From: Liolophura sinensis
Lineage: Eukaryota > Mollusca > Polyplacophora > Chitonida > Chitonidae
Reading direction: 5' to 3'
DNA length: 64,000 bases
Assembly: GCF_032854445.1 (NCBI RefSeq)
Contig: NC_088298.1
Span: forward strand, 17,195,976 to 17,259,975
How positions within the stretch are numbered: position 1 is the first letter of the stretch; each line of letters opens with the position of its first letter. Position numbers and translations under genes: made by a program. Of the stretch, positions 57,601-62,404 are shown piece after piece. The notes below the pieces were generated by a model. The model was not told the DNA's origin, made no database searches, and was given only the letters and a program-made list of their open reading frames with translations.

Positions 57601-58810
57601 TTAATATCCCCAACAATCATGTAACTTATATATAATTTTTTTCCTTTTTTTTTTTACTCAAAGCTACGTTACATAAAATGTTGTTTTAATATCTCGAACA
57701 ATTATATGGTTTTTTTTTTCACTAATAGCTAAAACAGATGGTGTACGCAGATCTGTATGCAAATTAGATGTTACACATGAATATTTTCACATGAATGACT
57801 ATTAAATAATATGAACTCAAACTTCTGTAAAATGTAAACCAGATTCCTTACGTTTAAAACCGAACTAAGCAGTAATTTGTTCCACGCATTATTGTTTAAT
57901 TAATACAACTGGGATATGCAGTATATTTGTTATCTATGATCATCCCAAAACCGCTGAAATATGGCTCATGGGGTGATACGCCACCATCGTTTATTCAATT
58001 TTTATAATAGCTAGGACTGTGGTTGGACACAAAAGTTTTATCTACGTGAAATTTTGATGGAAGCCAAAACCAAGTGTTAAAAGAAAATTTCATGTGAAAA
58101 GAAAAAAACCTGTTGTTTGTAACAGGAGTTTGACAAACTTACAATAATTTCACTCATATGATTCCCATTAGGCTTACGTGCTGCCCCTGGAGGGACACTC
58201 TAAGACCAAAGTGTCAAAATTTAAACTTTCAGTATAAAAATCTATGCACTGTGACTTCAGTCAGAAAGGGCTGTGTGGGTTCGGCCCCTGGCAAAGGCTG
58301 GCAGTTCCAAATACTCCTCCGCCAGGTCATAATCTGACCATTATCACAATTCTTGAGAACTCTAATCAAAGCAAATAACTAGAAGGTGCTTGGAGAGTGC
58401 AAACTTTCCTCGCAACTAAATGTACAAATTCCCAAACTACATTAAGAGGAATGATACTGTGAGTTTCTTTCTTATCAATCAATAATAAAGAATCGCTCAA
58501 AAATATTTCTGATTTCAGATCCCGATTTGGTTCACCACCAAAATTTAGTCCATTTGTGTTCTTACTCCAAGGCCTCATCATGTGTAAAAAATTTCAATCA
58601 AATCCACCAGTAACATTTTTTTGGATCGTTACTGAAAAGCAGACAAGGCAGATAAATGCGAGCAAACACAGGATCTCCTTGGCAGATGTAACTACACTTC
58701 ACAAACAACCAGATATCAGGCCAAACTAAACTGCCTGTACATCGTAGATGTATTTCGTTTCCTAAACACATCCAATATTCGGTGCAAGCGTACTCACCCA
58801 TTGTCGTCAT
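19613..58810 (-). CDS. MAP3K2/3: MEKK2/MEKK3-type MAP kinase kinase kinase (PB1 + kinase), nearly complete
   Basis: Fourteen exons with matching phases and GT-AG introns, plus one proposed 23-nt exon, give 584 codons. Vertebrate MEKK2/3 are about 620. The PB1 domain lies at about residues 43-125. It has the basic-type KFEFNGEKR start and no strong acidic OPCA cluster, as in MEKK2/3, which dock MEK5 through PB1. A Ser-rich linker holds SPPPG, GKGGTYP and RTFPR, all MEKK2/3 landmarks. The kinase domain is at about 321-575: glycine loop GSGAFG (328-333), Lys350 in AVK, ALECEI, HRDIKGAN (444-451), DFG (464-466), GTPYWMSPE (486-494) and [12 protein letters not shown]. All catalytic residues are present. 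It should phosphorylate MAP2Ks (MEK5; also MKK4/7 in relatives) in the cytoplasm. The gene spans 39 kb, with a 22-kb first intron. It is convergent with the coiled-coil gene. MEKK2 versus MEKK3 cannot be separated; it is probably the single pre-duplication orthologue. Confidence 0.95.
20460..20637 (-). CDS. MAP3K2/3: MEKK exon 13: catalytic and activation loops
   Basis: The acceptor ATACGACCTCAG precedes 20637; the donor is CTG|GTGAGT. It encodes [20 protein letters not shown], then the activation loop to [22 protein letters not shown]. Vertebrate MEKK2/3 have SVTGTPYW; here the Thr is Ser (residue 485), with Ser483 retained. Confidence 0.97.
20750..20969 (-). mobile_element. SINE family A, old copy in MEKK intron 12
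   Basis: Opens on the plus strand with GATTGATGTTTAATGCCGTA and CAAGAATATTTCACTTTTAC and ends at the reversed head. An internal deletion removes part of the GGGTGGAAACCGGGCAGAGC block. Confidence 0.75.
21138..21180 (-). mobile_element. SINE family A, 3' end fragment
   Basis: TTATTTATTTGACTGCTGTT, then GATGCTCAAGAATTTTTC, is a decayed reverse-oriented 3' end. Confidence 0.4.
21286..21485 (-). repeat. Dispersed repeat family C, second copy
   Basis: Begins TTTATTTTTTTATTTGATTG, then TGTTTTAAGCC. Like the copy at 10745-10955 it carries GACAAGTGGTCTTCCATGAA and ends GGGATTGAACTCACACCTCA. It abuts the intron near the exon 12 donor. Confidence 0.55.
21506..21635 (-). CDS. MAP3K2/3: MEKK exon 12: hinge to HRD loop
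   Basis: The acceptor CTGTGTTTTTCAG precedes 21635; the donor is AAAG|GTGAGC. It encodes [20 protein letters not shown] and [20 protein letters not shown], then DIK, nearly residue-for-residue like vertebrate MEKK2/3. Confidence 0.97.
21759..21790 (+). mobile_element. SINE family A head fragment
   Basis: TGTGGGGTCTCTGTGGCCAA, then GTGATTAATGAC, matches only the family A head. Confidence 0.4.
22225..22350 (-). CDS. MAP3K2/3: MEKK exon 11: kinase alpha-C helix
   Basis: The acceptor TTTTCTTGCGCAG precedes 22350; the donor is CCAGGG|GTAAAT. It encodes [40 protein letters not shown], then PG. ALECEI holds the alpha-C Glu that pairs with Lys350. Confidence 0.97.
23057..23205 (-). CDS. MAP3K2/3: MEKK exon 10: glycine loop and catalytic Lys
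   Basis: The acceptor GTTGTTGTTGTAG precedes 23205; the donor is AAAA|GTAAGT. It encodes [20 protein letters not shown], then [18 protein letters not shown]. The junction with exon 9 recreates the SPRAPxNW motif that begins the kinase domain in vertebrate MEKK2. Confidence 0.97.
23515..23985 (-). repeat. Minisatellite, ~27-bp unit, carrying repeated 5' splice-site sequence
   Basis: On the minus strand the unit is close to GCTAAATGTGAGTACTGTGT followed by GCAGTAA. About 17 copies, more degenerate towards 23515, begin inside the last bases of MEKK exon 9 and run into its intron. Each clean unit contains the exon 9 donor sequence AAAT|GTGAGTA and a following TGTGTGCAG. Confidence 0.93.
23977..24198 (-). 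CDS. MAP3K2/3: MEKK exon 9: Ser-rich linker
   Basis: The acceptor TTTTGTGCCCCTCAG precedes 24198; the donor is AAAT|GTGAGT, followed at once by a minisatellite made of copies of that donor. It encodes [13 protein letters not shown] and a low-complexity [10 protein letters not shown] segment that aligns in style with RKTFPRARR and SLSTSSGSS of human MEKK2. Confidence 0.9.
24214..24452 (-). mobile_element. SINE family A in MEKK intron 8
   Basis: Runs from the reversed tail (TTTATTTATTAATTTGACTGG) to GACTCCTGGGTC, close to the reversed head, which is missing. The body is well conserved. Confidence 0.85.
24453..25635. other. MEKK intron 8, unique part
   Basis: AT-rich with A and T runs. No exon, SINE or tandem repeat is supported. 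Confidence 0.4.
25649..25780 (-). mobile_element. SINE family A, 5'-truncated insertion with 13-bp TSD
   Basis: Only the 3' half of the element is present, reverse-oriented. It is flanked by the 13-bp direct repeat CTGTATTCCTTTA at 25636-25648 and 25781-25793. 5' truncation with a TSD is typical of target-primed reverse transcription. Confidence 0.92.
25850..26165 (-). mobile_element. Older SINE family A copy split by a younger one
   Basis: The outer halves are 25850-25897 (GGCTGGCGTATTATGCCATA) and 26120-26165 (TAGGACGGTGGCCAGCATAA). They are collinear parts of one reverse-oriented SINE interrupted by 25898-26119. Confidence 0.85.
25898..26119 (-). mobile_element. Younger SINE family A nested in an older copy
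   Basis: A reverse-oriented, well-conserved family A element ends at its head (GAGCCATGGAGGCCC) and lacks part of the head-body joint. The target sequence TGTTTCTCTT is present on both sides (25888-25897 and 26120-26129). Confidence 0.92.
26427..26489 (-). CDS. MAP3K2/3: MEKK exon 8: GKGGTYP motif
   Basis: The acceptor TCTCGTTTTGAACAG precedes 26489; the donor is CAAG|GTGAGT. These 63 nt encode [20 protein letters not shown], matching the FGKGGTYPRR block of human MEKK2. It joins exon 9 in phase 1 as QGCRTFPR. Confidence 0.88.
26554..26576 (-). CDS. MAP3K2/3: Proposed MEKK 23-nt microexon
   Basis: Exon 7 ends in phase 2 and exon 8 needs phase 1, so an exon of length 3n+2 is missing between them. 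AGTTGGACCCATACACATCC plus ATG lies between TTTGGTTTAACAG and GTGGGT. Inserting it restores one 585-codon frame and yields QVGPIHIHD before GERGKGG, loosely like NPIFEKFGKGG of human MEKK2. The following intron would be only 64 nt. A longer exon elsewhere in 26577-29277 remains possible. Confidence 0.35.
26873..27034. repeat. TA microsatellites
   Basis: Two tracts of alternating TA (about 26877-26925 with TATG/TGTG interruptions to 26966, and 27004-27032) lie in MEKK intron 7. Confidence 0.95.
27205..27266. repeat. ATT/ATC trinucleotide microsatellite
   Basis: An imperfect run of ATT with ACT, ACC and ATC interruptions. Confidence 0.9.
27420..27712 (-). mobile_element. Third tRNA-derived SINE-like element
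   Basis: On the minus strand the head is GTGGCCTAATGGTTAGAGCA, with A box TGGCCTAATGG and B box GGGATCAAACCC, then CAGATTGGGGCACGCC. This is a tRNA-like start distinct from families A and B. The body beyond about 27540 is not well defined. Confidence 0.6.
28313..28483 (-). mobile_element. SINE family A, decayed, MEKK intron 7
   Basis: The reverse-oriented 3' half is recognisable by GGTGTTTTACAGCGTC, CCACGACCATTCACAGGTTG and AACCGAAGAGGAAGCC. Confidence 0.65.
28745..29260. repeat. Degenerate tandem repeat, TACAGTGTGATACTG-type
   Basis: Short, diverged units around ACAGTGTGATACTGCAA and GTGATAATGCAATATGTAC. A family A SINE end (29123-29165) is inserted in it. The right edge adjoins the donor of MEKK exon 7. 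Confidence 0.75.
29278..29342 (-). CDS. MAP3K2/3: MEKK exon 7: Ser-rich linker
   Basis: The acceptor TTCTTTCCAG precedes 29342; the donor is GCCA|GTGAGT. These 65 nt encode [20 protein letters not shown], then S. Only this frame is open. It starts in phase 0 after exon 6 and ends in phase 2. Confidence 0.75.
29790..29921 (-). CDS. MAP3K2/3: MEKK exon 6: SPPPG linker
   Basis: The acceptor ATCTTTGTTACAG precedes 29921; the donor is GAGGAT|GTAAGT. It encodes [20 protein letters not shown] and on to [10 protein letters not shown], which parallels SPPPGFIPDE and EGEFIPES of human MEKK2. Phase 0 at both ends. Confidence 0.9.
30213..30350 (+). mobile_element. SINE family A, 3' half, MEKK intron 5
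   Basis: Runs from ACCTGCGGATGGTCGTGGGT to CACCAATCAAATAAATCAAA. It begins inside the body, so it is 5'-truncated. Confidence 0.85.
30409..30573 (-). CDS. MAP3K2/3: MEKK exon 5: end of PB1 and Ser-rich linker
   Basis: The acceptor GTTTTTGCACAG precedes 30573; the donor is CAGAT|GTCAGT. It encodes [20 protein letters not shown] and LSSLRLLL, the last PB1 strand and helix, then [13 protein letters not shown]. The acidic OPCA residues of type I PB1 domains are not evident (QGGLENA), consistent with a basic-type PB1. Confidence 0.92.
30833..31093. mobile_element. MITE, Tc1/mariner-like (261 bp, TA flanks)
   Basis: Terminal inverted repeats are CGGGGTGGAGTGAAAGTCTG at the left and CAGGGTGGAGCAAAAGTCTG, read inward from the right. 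The first 23 bp match at 19. Each end is flanked by TA within TATATA runs, as expected of the Tc1/mariner superfamily. It is too short to encode a transposase. Confidence 0.85.
31250..31645. mobile_element. Foldback element with ~110-bp inverted arms
   Basis: The left arm (about 31250-31372) and the reverse complement of the right arm (about 31517-31645) share CAATACGCAGGTTT, ACGACAACAGA, ACGTCCC, ATGACGTCG, CTTTACGGCAC and TTTTAACATGG in order with small gaps. A loop of about 144 bp separates them. There is no coding capacity. It lies in MEKK intron 4. Confidence 0.85.
32130..32218 (+). repeat. Repeat family D, partial
   Basis: AATATCCTGAAGGCATTATT, then CTGTAGACTATG and GGCCAATTC, matches the family D copies, notably the reverse complement of 47160-47270. 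Confidence 0.45.
32229..32491 (-). mobile_element. SINE family A, near full-length, MEKK intron 4
   Basis: A reverse-oriented copy from the tail to the head (GCGCACTAGCGCAGTGTGAT side at 32460). A short internal deletion removes the GGAGGAAACCGG block. The flanks TTGTCTGTAA (32219-32228) and TTGTCTCTAA (32492-32501) look like a TSD. Confidence 0.88.
32800..32905 (-). CDS. MAP3K2/3: MEKK exon 4: PB1 core
   Basis: The acceptor TTTTATTTCTAG precedes 32905; the donor is GGAGAG|GTGAGT. It encodes [35 protein letters not shown]. Compare RILQFPRPVKLEDL in human MEKK2. Confidence 0.95.
33184..33345 (-). mobile_element. SINE family A, head half, MEKK intron 3
   Basis: The reverse-oriented head and body (GAGAGGCTCCTGGGTCATGA, AGCCACAAAGACCC) lack the 3' part. 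Confidence 0.7.
33732..33960 (-). mobile_element. SINE family A, lacking head
   Basis: Reverse-oriented from the tail (TTTATTTATTTATTTGACTGG) through GGAAGCCAGCATGAGCTGGA to GGCTCCTGGGTCAT; the tRNA-like head is missing. Confidence 0.85.
34455..34492 (-). CDS. MAP3K2/3: MEKK exon 3: first PB1 strand (38 nt)
   Basis: The acceptor TTACTTCCACAG precedes 34492; the donor is AAGCG|GTAAGT. It encodes [12 protein letters not shown] plus the start of an Arg codon, matching DVRVKFEHRGEKR of vertebrate MEKK2/3. The Lys in KFE is the conserved basic residue of this PB1 class. Confidence 0.95.
34493..36079. other. MEKK intron 2, unique
   Basis: AT-rich; no SINE, tandem array or exon recognised. Confidence 0.4.
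36080..36193 (-). mobile_element. SINE family A, highly decayed
   Basis: CCATACTCAAGAAAATTCCA, CTCAGAGCCCTTT and CTATGACCATCCACAGGTT follow the order of a reverse-oriented family A element. Confidence 0.45.
36434..36546 (-). CDS. MAP3K2/3: MEKK exon 2: N-terminal region before PB1
   Basis: The acceptor GTCTGTTTTCAG precedes 36546; the donor is TCAGAG|GTGAGT. It encodes [20 protein letters not shown] and [17 protein letters not shown]. It accepts exon 1 in phase 1 and joins exon 3 in phase 0. Confidence 0.88.
36547..37784. other. MEKK intron 1, 3' part, unique
   Basis: No repeat family or exon recognised; AT-rich with ATATTTAAAA runs near 36820. Confidence 0.4.
37785..38531. repeat. Minisatellite, 39-bp unit, about 19 copies
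   Basis: The unit is close to TGTATGAATGATTATGGCTT followed by AACATCAGAGAAAGTAAAA. The period is a multiple of three and mostly free of stops, so repetitive open frames arise on both strands ([13 protein letters not shown] on plus). These are not taken as genes. Confidence 0.95.
38709..38763. repeat. TA microsatellite
   Basis: About 27 uninterrupted TA dinucleotides between two minisatellites. Confidence 0.97.
38828..39283. repeat. Minisatellite, 33-bp unit, about 14 copies
   Basis: The unit is TGTTTCTGCAGACTGCAACG followed by TCATGAAACAAAA. The period is a multiple of three and gives open frames on both strands ([11 protein letters not shown]). CTGCAG recurs in nearly every unit. Confidence 0.95.
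39284..41239. other. MEKK intron 1, unique part
   Basis: Holds a 15-G run at 40197-40211 and, at 40245-40500, loose repeats around CAGCATTGCTTGTACTGTTC. No exon is supported. Confidence 0.45.
41240..41290 (-). mobile_element. SINE family A, 3' end fragment
   Basis: TTAATTTATTTATTGGATGT, then AGTACTCAAGAATATTTCA. Confidence 0.55.
41292..42317. mobile_element. Possible DNA transposon remnant with ~24-bp TIRs
   Basis: AAAGTGAACATTAAGTCTGC (left) and the reverse complement of the right end, AAAGTGAACATAATGTTAGC, match at about 19-20 of 24 positions and both continue CACT. The interior shows no transposase. A partial AAAGTGAACATTAA also occurs near 41230. Tentative. Confidence 0.35.
42624..42658. 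repeat. TA microsatellite
   Basis: A TATATACATA run followed by about 13 TA units. Confidence 0.9.
43551..43807 (-). mobile_element. SINE family A, full-length ends, internal deletion
   Basis: Reverse-oriented from the tail to the head (GAGCCATGGAGTCCTC). The block containing TATGGTGGGAGGAAACCGGG is missing. The flanks AATGCCACTA (left) and AATGCCAATA (right) are a probable TSD. Confidence 0.88.
43927..43962 (-). mobile_element. SINE family A, 3' end fragment
   Basis: TATTTATTTATCTGATTGGT, then CTTTTAGGTCGTATTC. Confidence 0.5.
45425..45510. repeat. Short tandem repeat, 33-bp unit, about 2.5 copies
   Basis: GGGCCAGCAGATTATGTTAG followed by GCACTGGACCAAT, repeated with one or two substitutions. 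Confidence 0.9.
45728..45998. repeat. Minisatellite, 30-bp unit, about 9 copies
   Basis: The unit is GAACTACCAGAAGAGCGAGT followed by TACCAGAACT. Copies differ mainly at the AGCG/AATG position, so the array is young. Confidence 0.95.
45999..46722. other. MEKK intron 1, unique part
   Basis: No exon or repeat recognised. Confidence 0.4.
46723..47066 (-). mobile_element. SINE family B, full-length
   Basis: Reverse-oriented. The 3' end is GTGAGTGAGTGAGTGCTTGG on the plus strand. The head is CCGATAGCACAGTTGGCAGA on the minus strand. Confidence 0.9.
47080..47275 (-). repeat. Repeat family D copy
   Basis: On the minus strand it carries TTTTTGTGAAGCCCTGAAAT, GGCCAACCCAACCAG and GATTTGTCTCCAAAATC, homologous to 5560-5735. 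It abuts the family B SINE. Confidence 0.65.
47433..47502 (-). mobile_element. SINE family B, 3' end fragment
   Basis: GTGAGTGAGTGGGTGAGTGC, then TTGGGGTTTAACGTCGTACT. Confidence 0.8.
48465..48620 (-). repeat. Repeat family D copy
   Basis: TTTCATAGCAATTTATGCAC, TTTTGGAGACAAAACTAC and CAATTTCAGGGCTTCA match the copy at 47080-47275 in the same orientation. Confidence 0.65.
49205..50145. repeat. Minisatellite, 29-bp unit, about 30 copies
   Basis: The unit is GATTGAGCACTTGCATCACC followed by AGACACTAG or AGATACAAA. The two endings alternate over much of 49345-49750, suggesting a two-unit (58-bp) higher-order repeat. Both edges are degenerate. Confidence 0.95.
50580..50942. repeat. Degenerate minisatellite, ~23-27-bp unit
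   Basis: Repeats of CTGGCCTAAACACTCAAAT and TGTTCCTGGCCAAA with variable spacing. Confidence 0.85.
51499..51715 (+). mobile_element. SINE family A with ~50-bp internal deletion
   Basis: The head and body are very close to the copy at 10016. Sequence jumps from GGATGGTCGTGGGT to CGTATAAGTGAAATA, losing the CCCGGGCTCTGCCCGGTTTC block. It ends in an A-rich tail. Confidence 0.92.
51899..52062 (-). mobile_element. SINE family A, 5'-truncated
   Basis: The reverse-oriented 3' half extends to GGTTGCTGCTAGACCTTTC and then unrelated sequence. It is followed within 60 bp by another partial 3' end. Confidence 0.85.
52112..52222 (-). mobile_element. SINE-like 3' end, diverged
   Basis: TTTATTTATTTATTTATTTA, then TTTCATTGGTGTTTAAAGC and CTCCAGAATCTTTCACC; the body is unlike other copies. 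Confidence 0.5.
52795..53685. repeat. Minisatellite, 46-bp unit, about 19 copies
   Basis: The unit is GTACAGTGCCTGTATTCTGG, TTACCATCTGAGGGTGTACA and AAACAT. A GGCTTCCATATGAGG variant recurs at every third or fourth unit in the left half, a sign of higher-order organisation. Confidence 0.95.
53686..54640. other. MEKK intron 1, unique part
   Basis: AT-rich with AAATAAAT runs near 53845-53890; no exon recognised. Confidence 0.4.
54641..54735 (-). mobile_element. SINE-like 3' end
   Basis: TATTTATTTATTTATTTATT, then GTTGTTTAACGCCACACTCA. Resembles a family A end, but the rest does not match. Confidence 0.45.
54736..56325. other. MEKK intron 1, unique part
   Basis: Short open frames at 55721-55909 and 56105-56296 lack splice sites and family resemblance; nothing else recognised. 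Confidence 0.4.
56326..56552 (+). mobile_element. SINE family A, lacking head
   Basis: Starts at ATGACCCAGGAGTCTCTCAC and runs to ACCCATCAAATAAATAAATA; the tRNA-like promoter is absent. Confidence 0.88.
56553..58797. other. MEKK intron 1, 5' part, unique
   Basis: AT-rich, no tandem array or SINE recognised. Confidence 0.4.
58798..58810 (-). CDS. MAP3K2/3: MEKK exon 1, start codon and 13 coding nt
   Basis: ATGACGACAATGG followed by GTGAGT. The leftover G completes Glu with AA of exon 2, giving MTTMENPEDF. The ATG has A at -3 (CACC). An in-frame stop lies upstream, so this is the first in-frame ATG. Exon 1 could also be assigned to another ORF, but phase, donor and the match to exon 2 agree. 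Confidence 0.75.
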
Positions 58811-58878
58811 GGTGTCATGGTAGCCCTTAAGTCAACATCCTCATTTTTTAGCCCGGGTAAGGACTTCCCCATTGCCAT
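58807..58878 (-). promoter_or_regulatory. Upstream ORF in the MEKK 5' UTR
   Basis: ATG in strong context (TTCCATGGC) opens a 23-codon frame (MAMGKSLPGLKNEDVDLRAT, then MTP). Its TGA overlaps the main start as ATGA. This arrangement would be expected to lower initiation at the MEKK start and allow some reinitiation. Confidence 0.6.
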
Positions 58879-58908
58879 GGAAACTGTGTATAAGTCACTA
58901 ATTCAATC
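58811..58908 (-). other. MEKK 5' UTR part of exon 1
   Basis: Reading the minus strand, a splice acceptor (GTCTTATCTTTACAG) precedes 58908, so the 5' UTR probably continues in a further exon to the right that was not identified. Confidence 0.5.
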
Positions 58909-59217
58909 CTGTAAAGATAAGACACAGACAGGTCATGTAATCTTCAATACCACTGGTTGGTTACTCTGAATACAGATGTATACACATCTGCATAATACAG
59001 ATGTTAACAACACAGGTGCTTTACATAAAATGTCAGACCGCACAGGTAATACACATTATGAAATATACCCAGAGGGCACCTGTTCACATTTAATTTAAAA
59101 GCATTTAAATTAACATATTTAATTATGACATTTAAATCATCCACACTGCAAGCCTCACTCAGGATTATATAATTTAAGTGACACAAATGCCAAAAGCAAA
59201 CAACCTCTGTCAGTTAA

Positions 59218-59358
59218 AAGTACATGGGAAGGTCTCACGGCCATGCGGACGGTTATGGGTTTCCCCCCGAGCTCTGCCTGGTTTCTGCCTCCCATAAGGC
59301 TGGATGCCGTTGTTTAAGTGAAATATTCTTGAGTAACACCAGTCAAAGAAATAAATAA
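59218..59358 (+). mobile_element. SINE family A, 3' half
   Basis: Runs from GTACATGGGAAGGTCTCACG to CACCAGTCAAAGAAATAAAT, with a gap in the GTACGGCGTAAA block. Confidence 0.8.
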
Positions 59359-59439
59359 AAATTGTCAGCTGAAAATTTATCCATGCTTGAATGTACACTG
59401 GTACAAGCACTTAAAAAGAAGGAGTTTGGAATCTGACAG

Positions 59440-59765
59440 GAAATGAAAAGTCTGCATTAGTCCACAAAAGTCTGCACTACTCCAAAACTGTTTGCGATAC
59501 TATACACAGAAGATTGCAATACTACTCACCAATTTGCAATACAAATACTTGCAGCACTACAAAAAAGTTTGCAGCGCTTTACACCAATACACAAAAGTTT
59601 GCATGACTACGCATATGAATGACTGTCCGCACCACTACACAAAGACCTGCACCACTATTCAAAGATTGACACCAACACACAAAAGTTTGCATGAACACAC
59701 AAAAGTTTGCATGAACACACAAAAGTCTGTATCAACATCTGCATCACTGCACAAAAGTTTGCACT
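59440..59765. repeat. Degenerate short tandem repeat, ACACAAAAGTTTGCATGA-type
   Basis: Units of roughly 18-24 bp around CACAAAAGTTTGCA and CACCACTACACAAAG; cleanest at 59670-59720. Confidence 0.85.
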
Positions 59766-60126
59766 AACTGATAAAAATGTCCCTTGAAGTCTATAACTGT
59801 AAATGTTGAAATCATGTCTACTGGCGAAAATTTTGAAGGGAACTGGCCAGTGTTGTAATGTGCACTACTATTACCTGCTAATTTTTATAACTGAAGCCTT
59901 AAAAATCACACCAGTCTGCACCAACTAGCCTGTAAGACCTGTTTGTTTATCTCCATAGCAAAGCCATGACAGACAGGTGAAAAAAGATCTAAACATAGAA
60001 CAGAGACTTTCCTCCCACGCAAAATACTGCAGACAGGTAATAACTAAGGCACATGTGATAACTGTGCAGTAAATCTTTCTGACCTCTAAAGGACTTCCTT
60101 CAGTGGAACCTATGCTTACAAATATA

Positions 60127-60348
60127 TTTTATTTGATTTATTTGATTGATGTTTTACGCCGTACTCAAGAATATTTCACTTATACGACGGCGGTCAGCAT
60201 TATGGTGGGTGGAAACCGGGCACAGCCCGGGGGAAACCCACGACCATCCGCAGGAGCTGGACTTGAACTCACAGCGACCGCATTGGTGAGAGGCTCCTGG
60301 GTCATTACGCTGCACTAGCGCGCTAACCGACTGAGCCACAGAGGCCCC
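60127..60348 (-). mobile_element. SINE family A with 13-bp TSD and internal deletion
   Basis: A reverse-oriented, well-conserved copy that jumps from CCATCCGCAGG to AGCTGGACTTG. It is flanked by GCTTACAAATATA at 60114-60126 and 60349-60361. Confidence 0.95.
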
Positions 60349-60407
60349 GCTTACAAATATAATAAAAATGACAATAAAAAATGATTGATTTGTGTCTCAA
60401 ATGAGGC

Positions 60408-60610
60408 AAGCTTCATAAAATTGTTTGTATTATTTTTCTACAGCTTATAATTCTGAGGAAATTATTCTGTGTTGGCTGATAAAATTATACTTTTTGCAAA
60501 GCTCTGAAACTGGTCGATCCAACCGATGTAATTTTGTCTCCGAAATTAAACCAAAAAAATGTCCATGAATTGAAAAAAATGCACTTTGATATGTGAAATG
60601 GTTGAGGAAT
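60408..60610 (+). repeat. Repeat family D copy
   Basis: TTGCAAAGCTCTGAAACTGG, TTTTGTCTCCGAAATTAAAC and TGCACTTTGATATG match 5560-5735 in order. Confidence 0.65.
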
Positions 60611-62404
60611 TAGGGCAGCATAATTAGTGCAAAAGCACAGGCATGAATAAACAGGAACACTTCCATTTTTGATGTTTCATTGTTTTGATGGTTTCCTTTT
60701 TTGTCTCTCTACTAAAATTTTGTAGAAAATTGAAATGAGACTTCTCAATTCACTCAATGTGTGTATGTTTTTTGGATTCATGAATTTGACTCTAGTGAAG
60801 CAAAAGATGAAAAAAAAATATGACAAAACATTTAGATTAAAGTTCAAACCTTCAGGCATGTACATGTTTTGTACAGTATATGAAGAGATCACTGACAAGG
60901 GTTATTTTGCGAAAGTATGATTTCTGACACTGAAATTCCAGTCCAGATTTTCTGAACTTTCATTAACGTATATTTCATCAAACAACACAAAGAAATATAC
61001 AATGTACATGTGTGTATTTTTCAAAACTAATTTAAGATGAAGCACAATATGAAAATAAAATACATACACATAAATGTAGCATTACAGGTGTACAGATACT
61101 TTGCAACTGATCACACTTCAACTTTCAACAAGTATACCATGACCCTTTATTAATGCTATGGCCCTCTTGTTATTTCAACATGAAGCAAATTTAAAAATTG
61201 AACCAGAATGTCATTTACCAAATCTATAAATCAAAACACAGGATACACTTTTCAAATTTAAATTATCACTGAATTGAATTCAGACTTTTGGAACAACATA
61301 AAATGTGAAATTCAAAATGTTCGTTTGTCTTCTATATCAATCTTATCATTCTCAATTTTAACCCACTTTCAAAAAAACATAAAGTGTTTTGATTTGCTTT
61401 GTAACTGTAGACTAGATTTGCCTCATATATCTATTCCACACTAATACTGACAGCTTTGAATAGCTTGGCCATGTTTAAAAATATATTTGTTTCACATAAC
61501 AATGAATCTAACCGCCAAGTAGTTACCTAACCTAAACACCTAAAATGGTGCCACAGATATTTTTATATTTGGCCTTTCTCCAAAACATCCTTGTGTTTTG
61601 TTTTCAATTCCTTTTGGGTTTTTTCCCTCCATTTCCAGAGCCATTTACCCTTAAATCCAAAATTCTATTTAATTAAACTTGAGACTAAAAATCCCAACCC
61701 TGCTACCCTAATTTTCAAGACATATGCACAAGTAGGGTCAGCTAGCTATGAGAAACAAACATTTCTTTTTTTAAGGCTTGCTCCTGAATGGTTGCACACA
61801 ACTTGCTTAGAACTCTCAACCTTAGCTATGTTGCATCATTAATAATGTTGAAACTCAATAACCTGAATGCCAAGTGTGAAGCCTTTCATGCAGACAGACC
61901 TTACCACTATGCTTCTGGAAGTTGGAGTTGGGGAAGGGGGGATAGATGAGAGGGTACAAGGGCAAGGGACTGATTTATGAGTACCCTTAGACCTCTGCAC
62001 CAGGATCTACTTCAAAGTTTCCAGTATAAATGGTCAGCTAGTACACACTTGGGTCTGTTTTATCTCACTCACAGTTGATCACTGCATTAATTCAAACTGA
62101 TATCAGCGCGTGAGGTGCTGATTAATCATCAGACTCTCTGCAACAAAAATTTGGTCCTGTCTGTAATTGTATATATGTTTATGTATGTACATGGGTTTAC
62201 CAAATCCCATGTATCCTGATAAAGACATCATGACTTACATGGTAACATTTAAACATGGTCATTACTCCTTTTATAATCATATTGCTAACAAACAAAGAGC
62301 TTTTTTACACGTGGGTGTTAATCTTAATTCATTAATAAATGGTGAATAAATATCAGCTTAAAAGAACTGCTATTAAAGCTGTGCAATACACACGATCTGT
62401 TACT
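60611..62404. other. Upstream flank, nothing recognised
   Basis: AT-rich; no exon, SINE or clear array. Confidence 0.4.
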
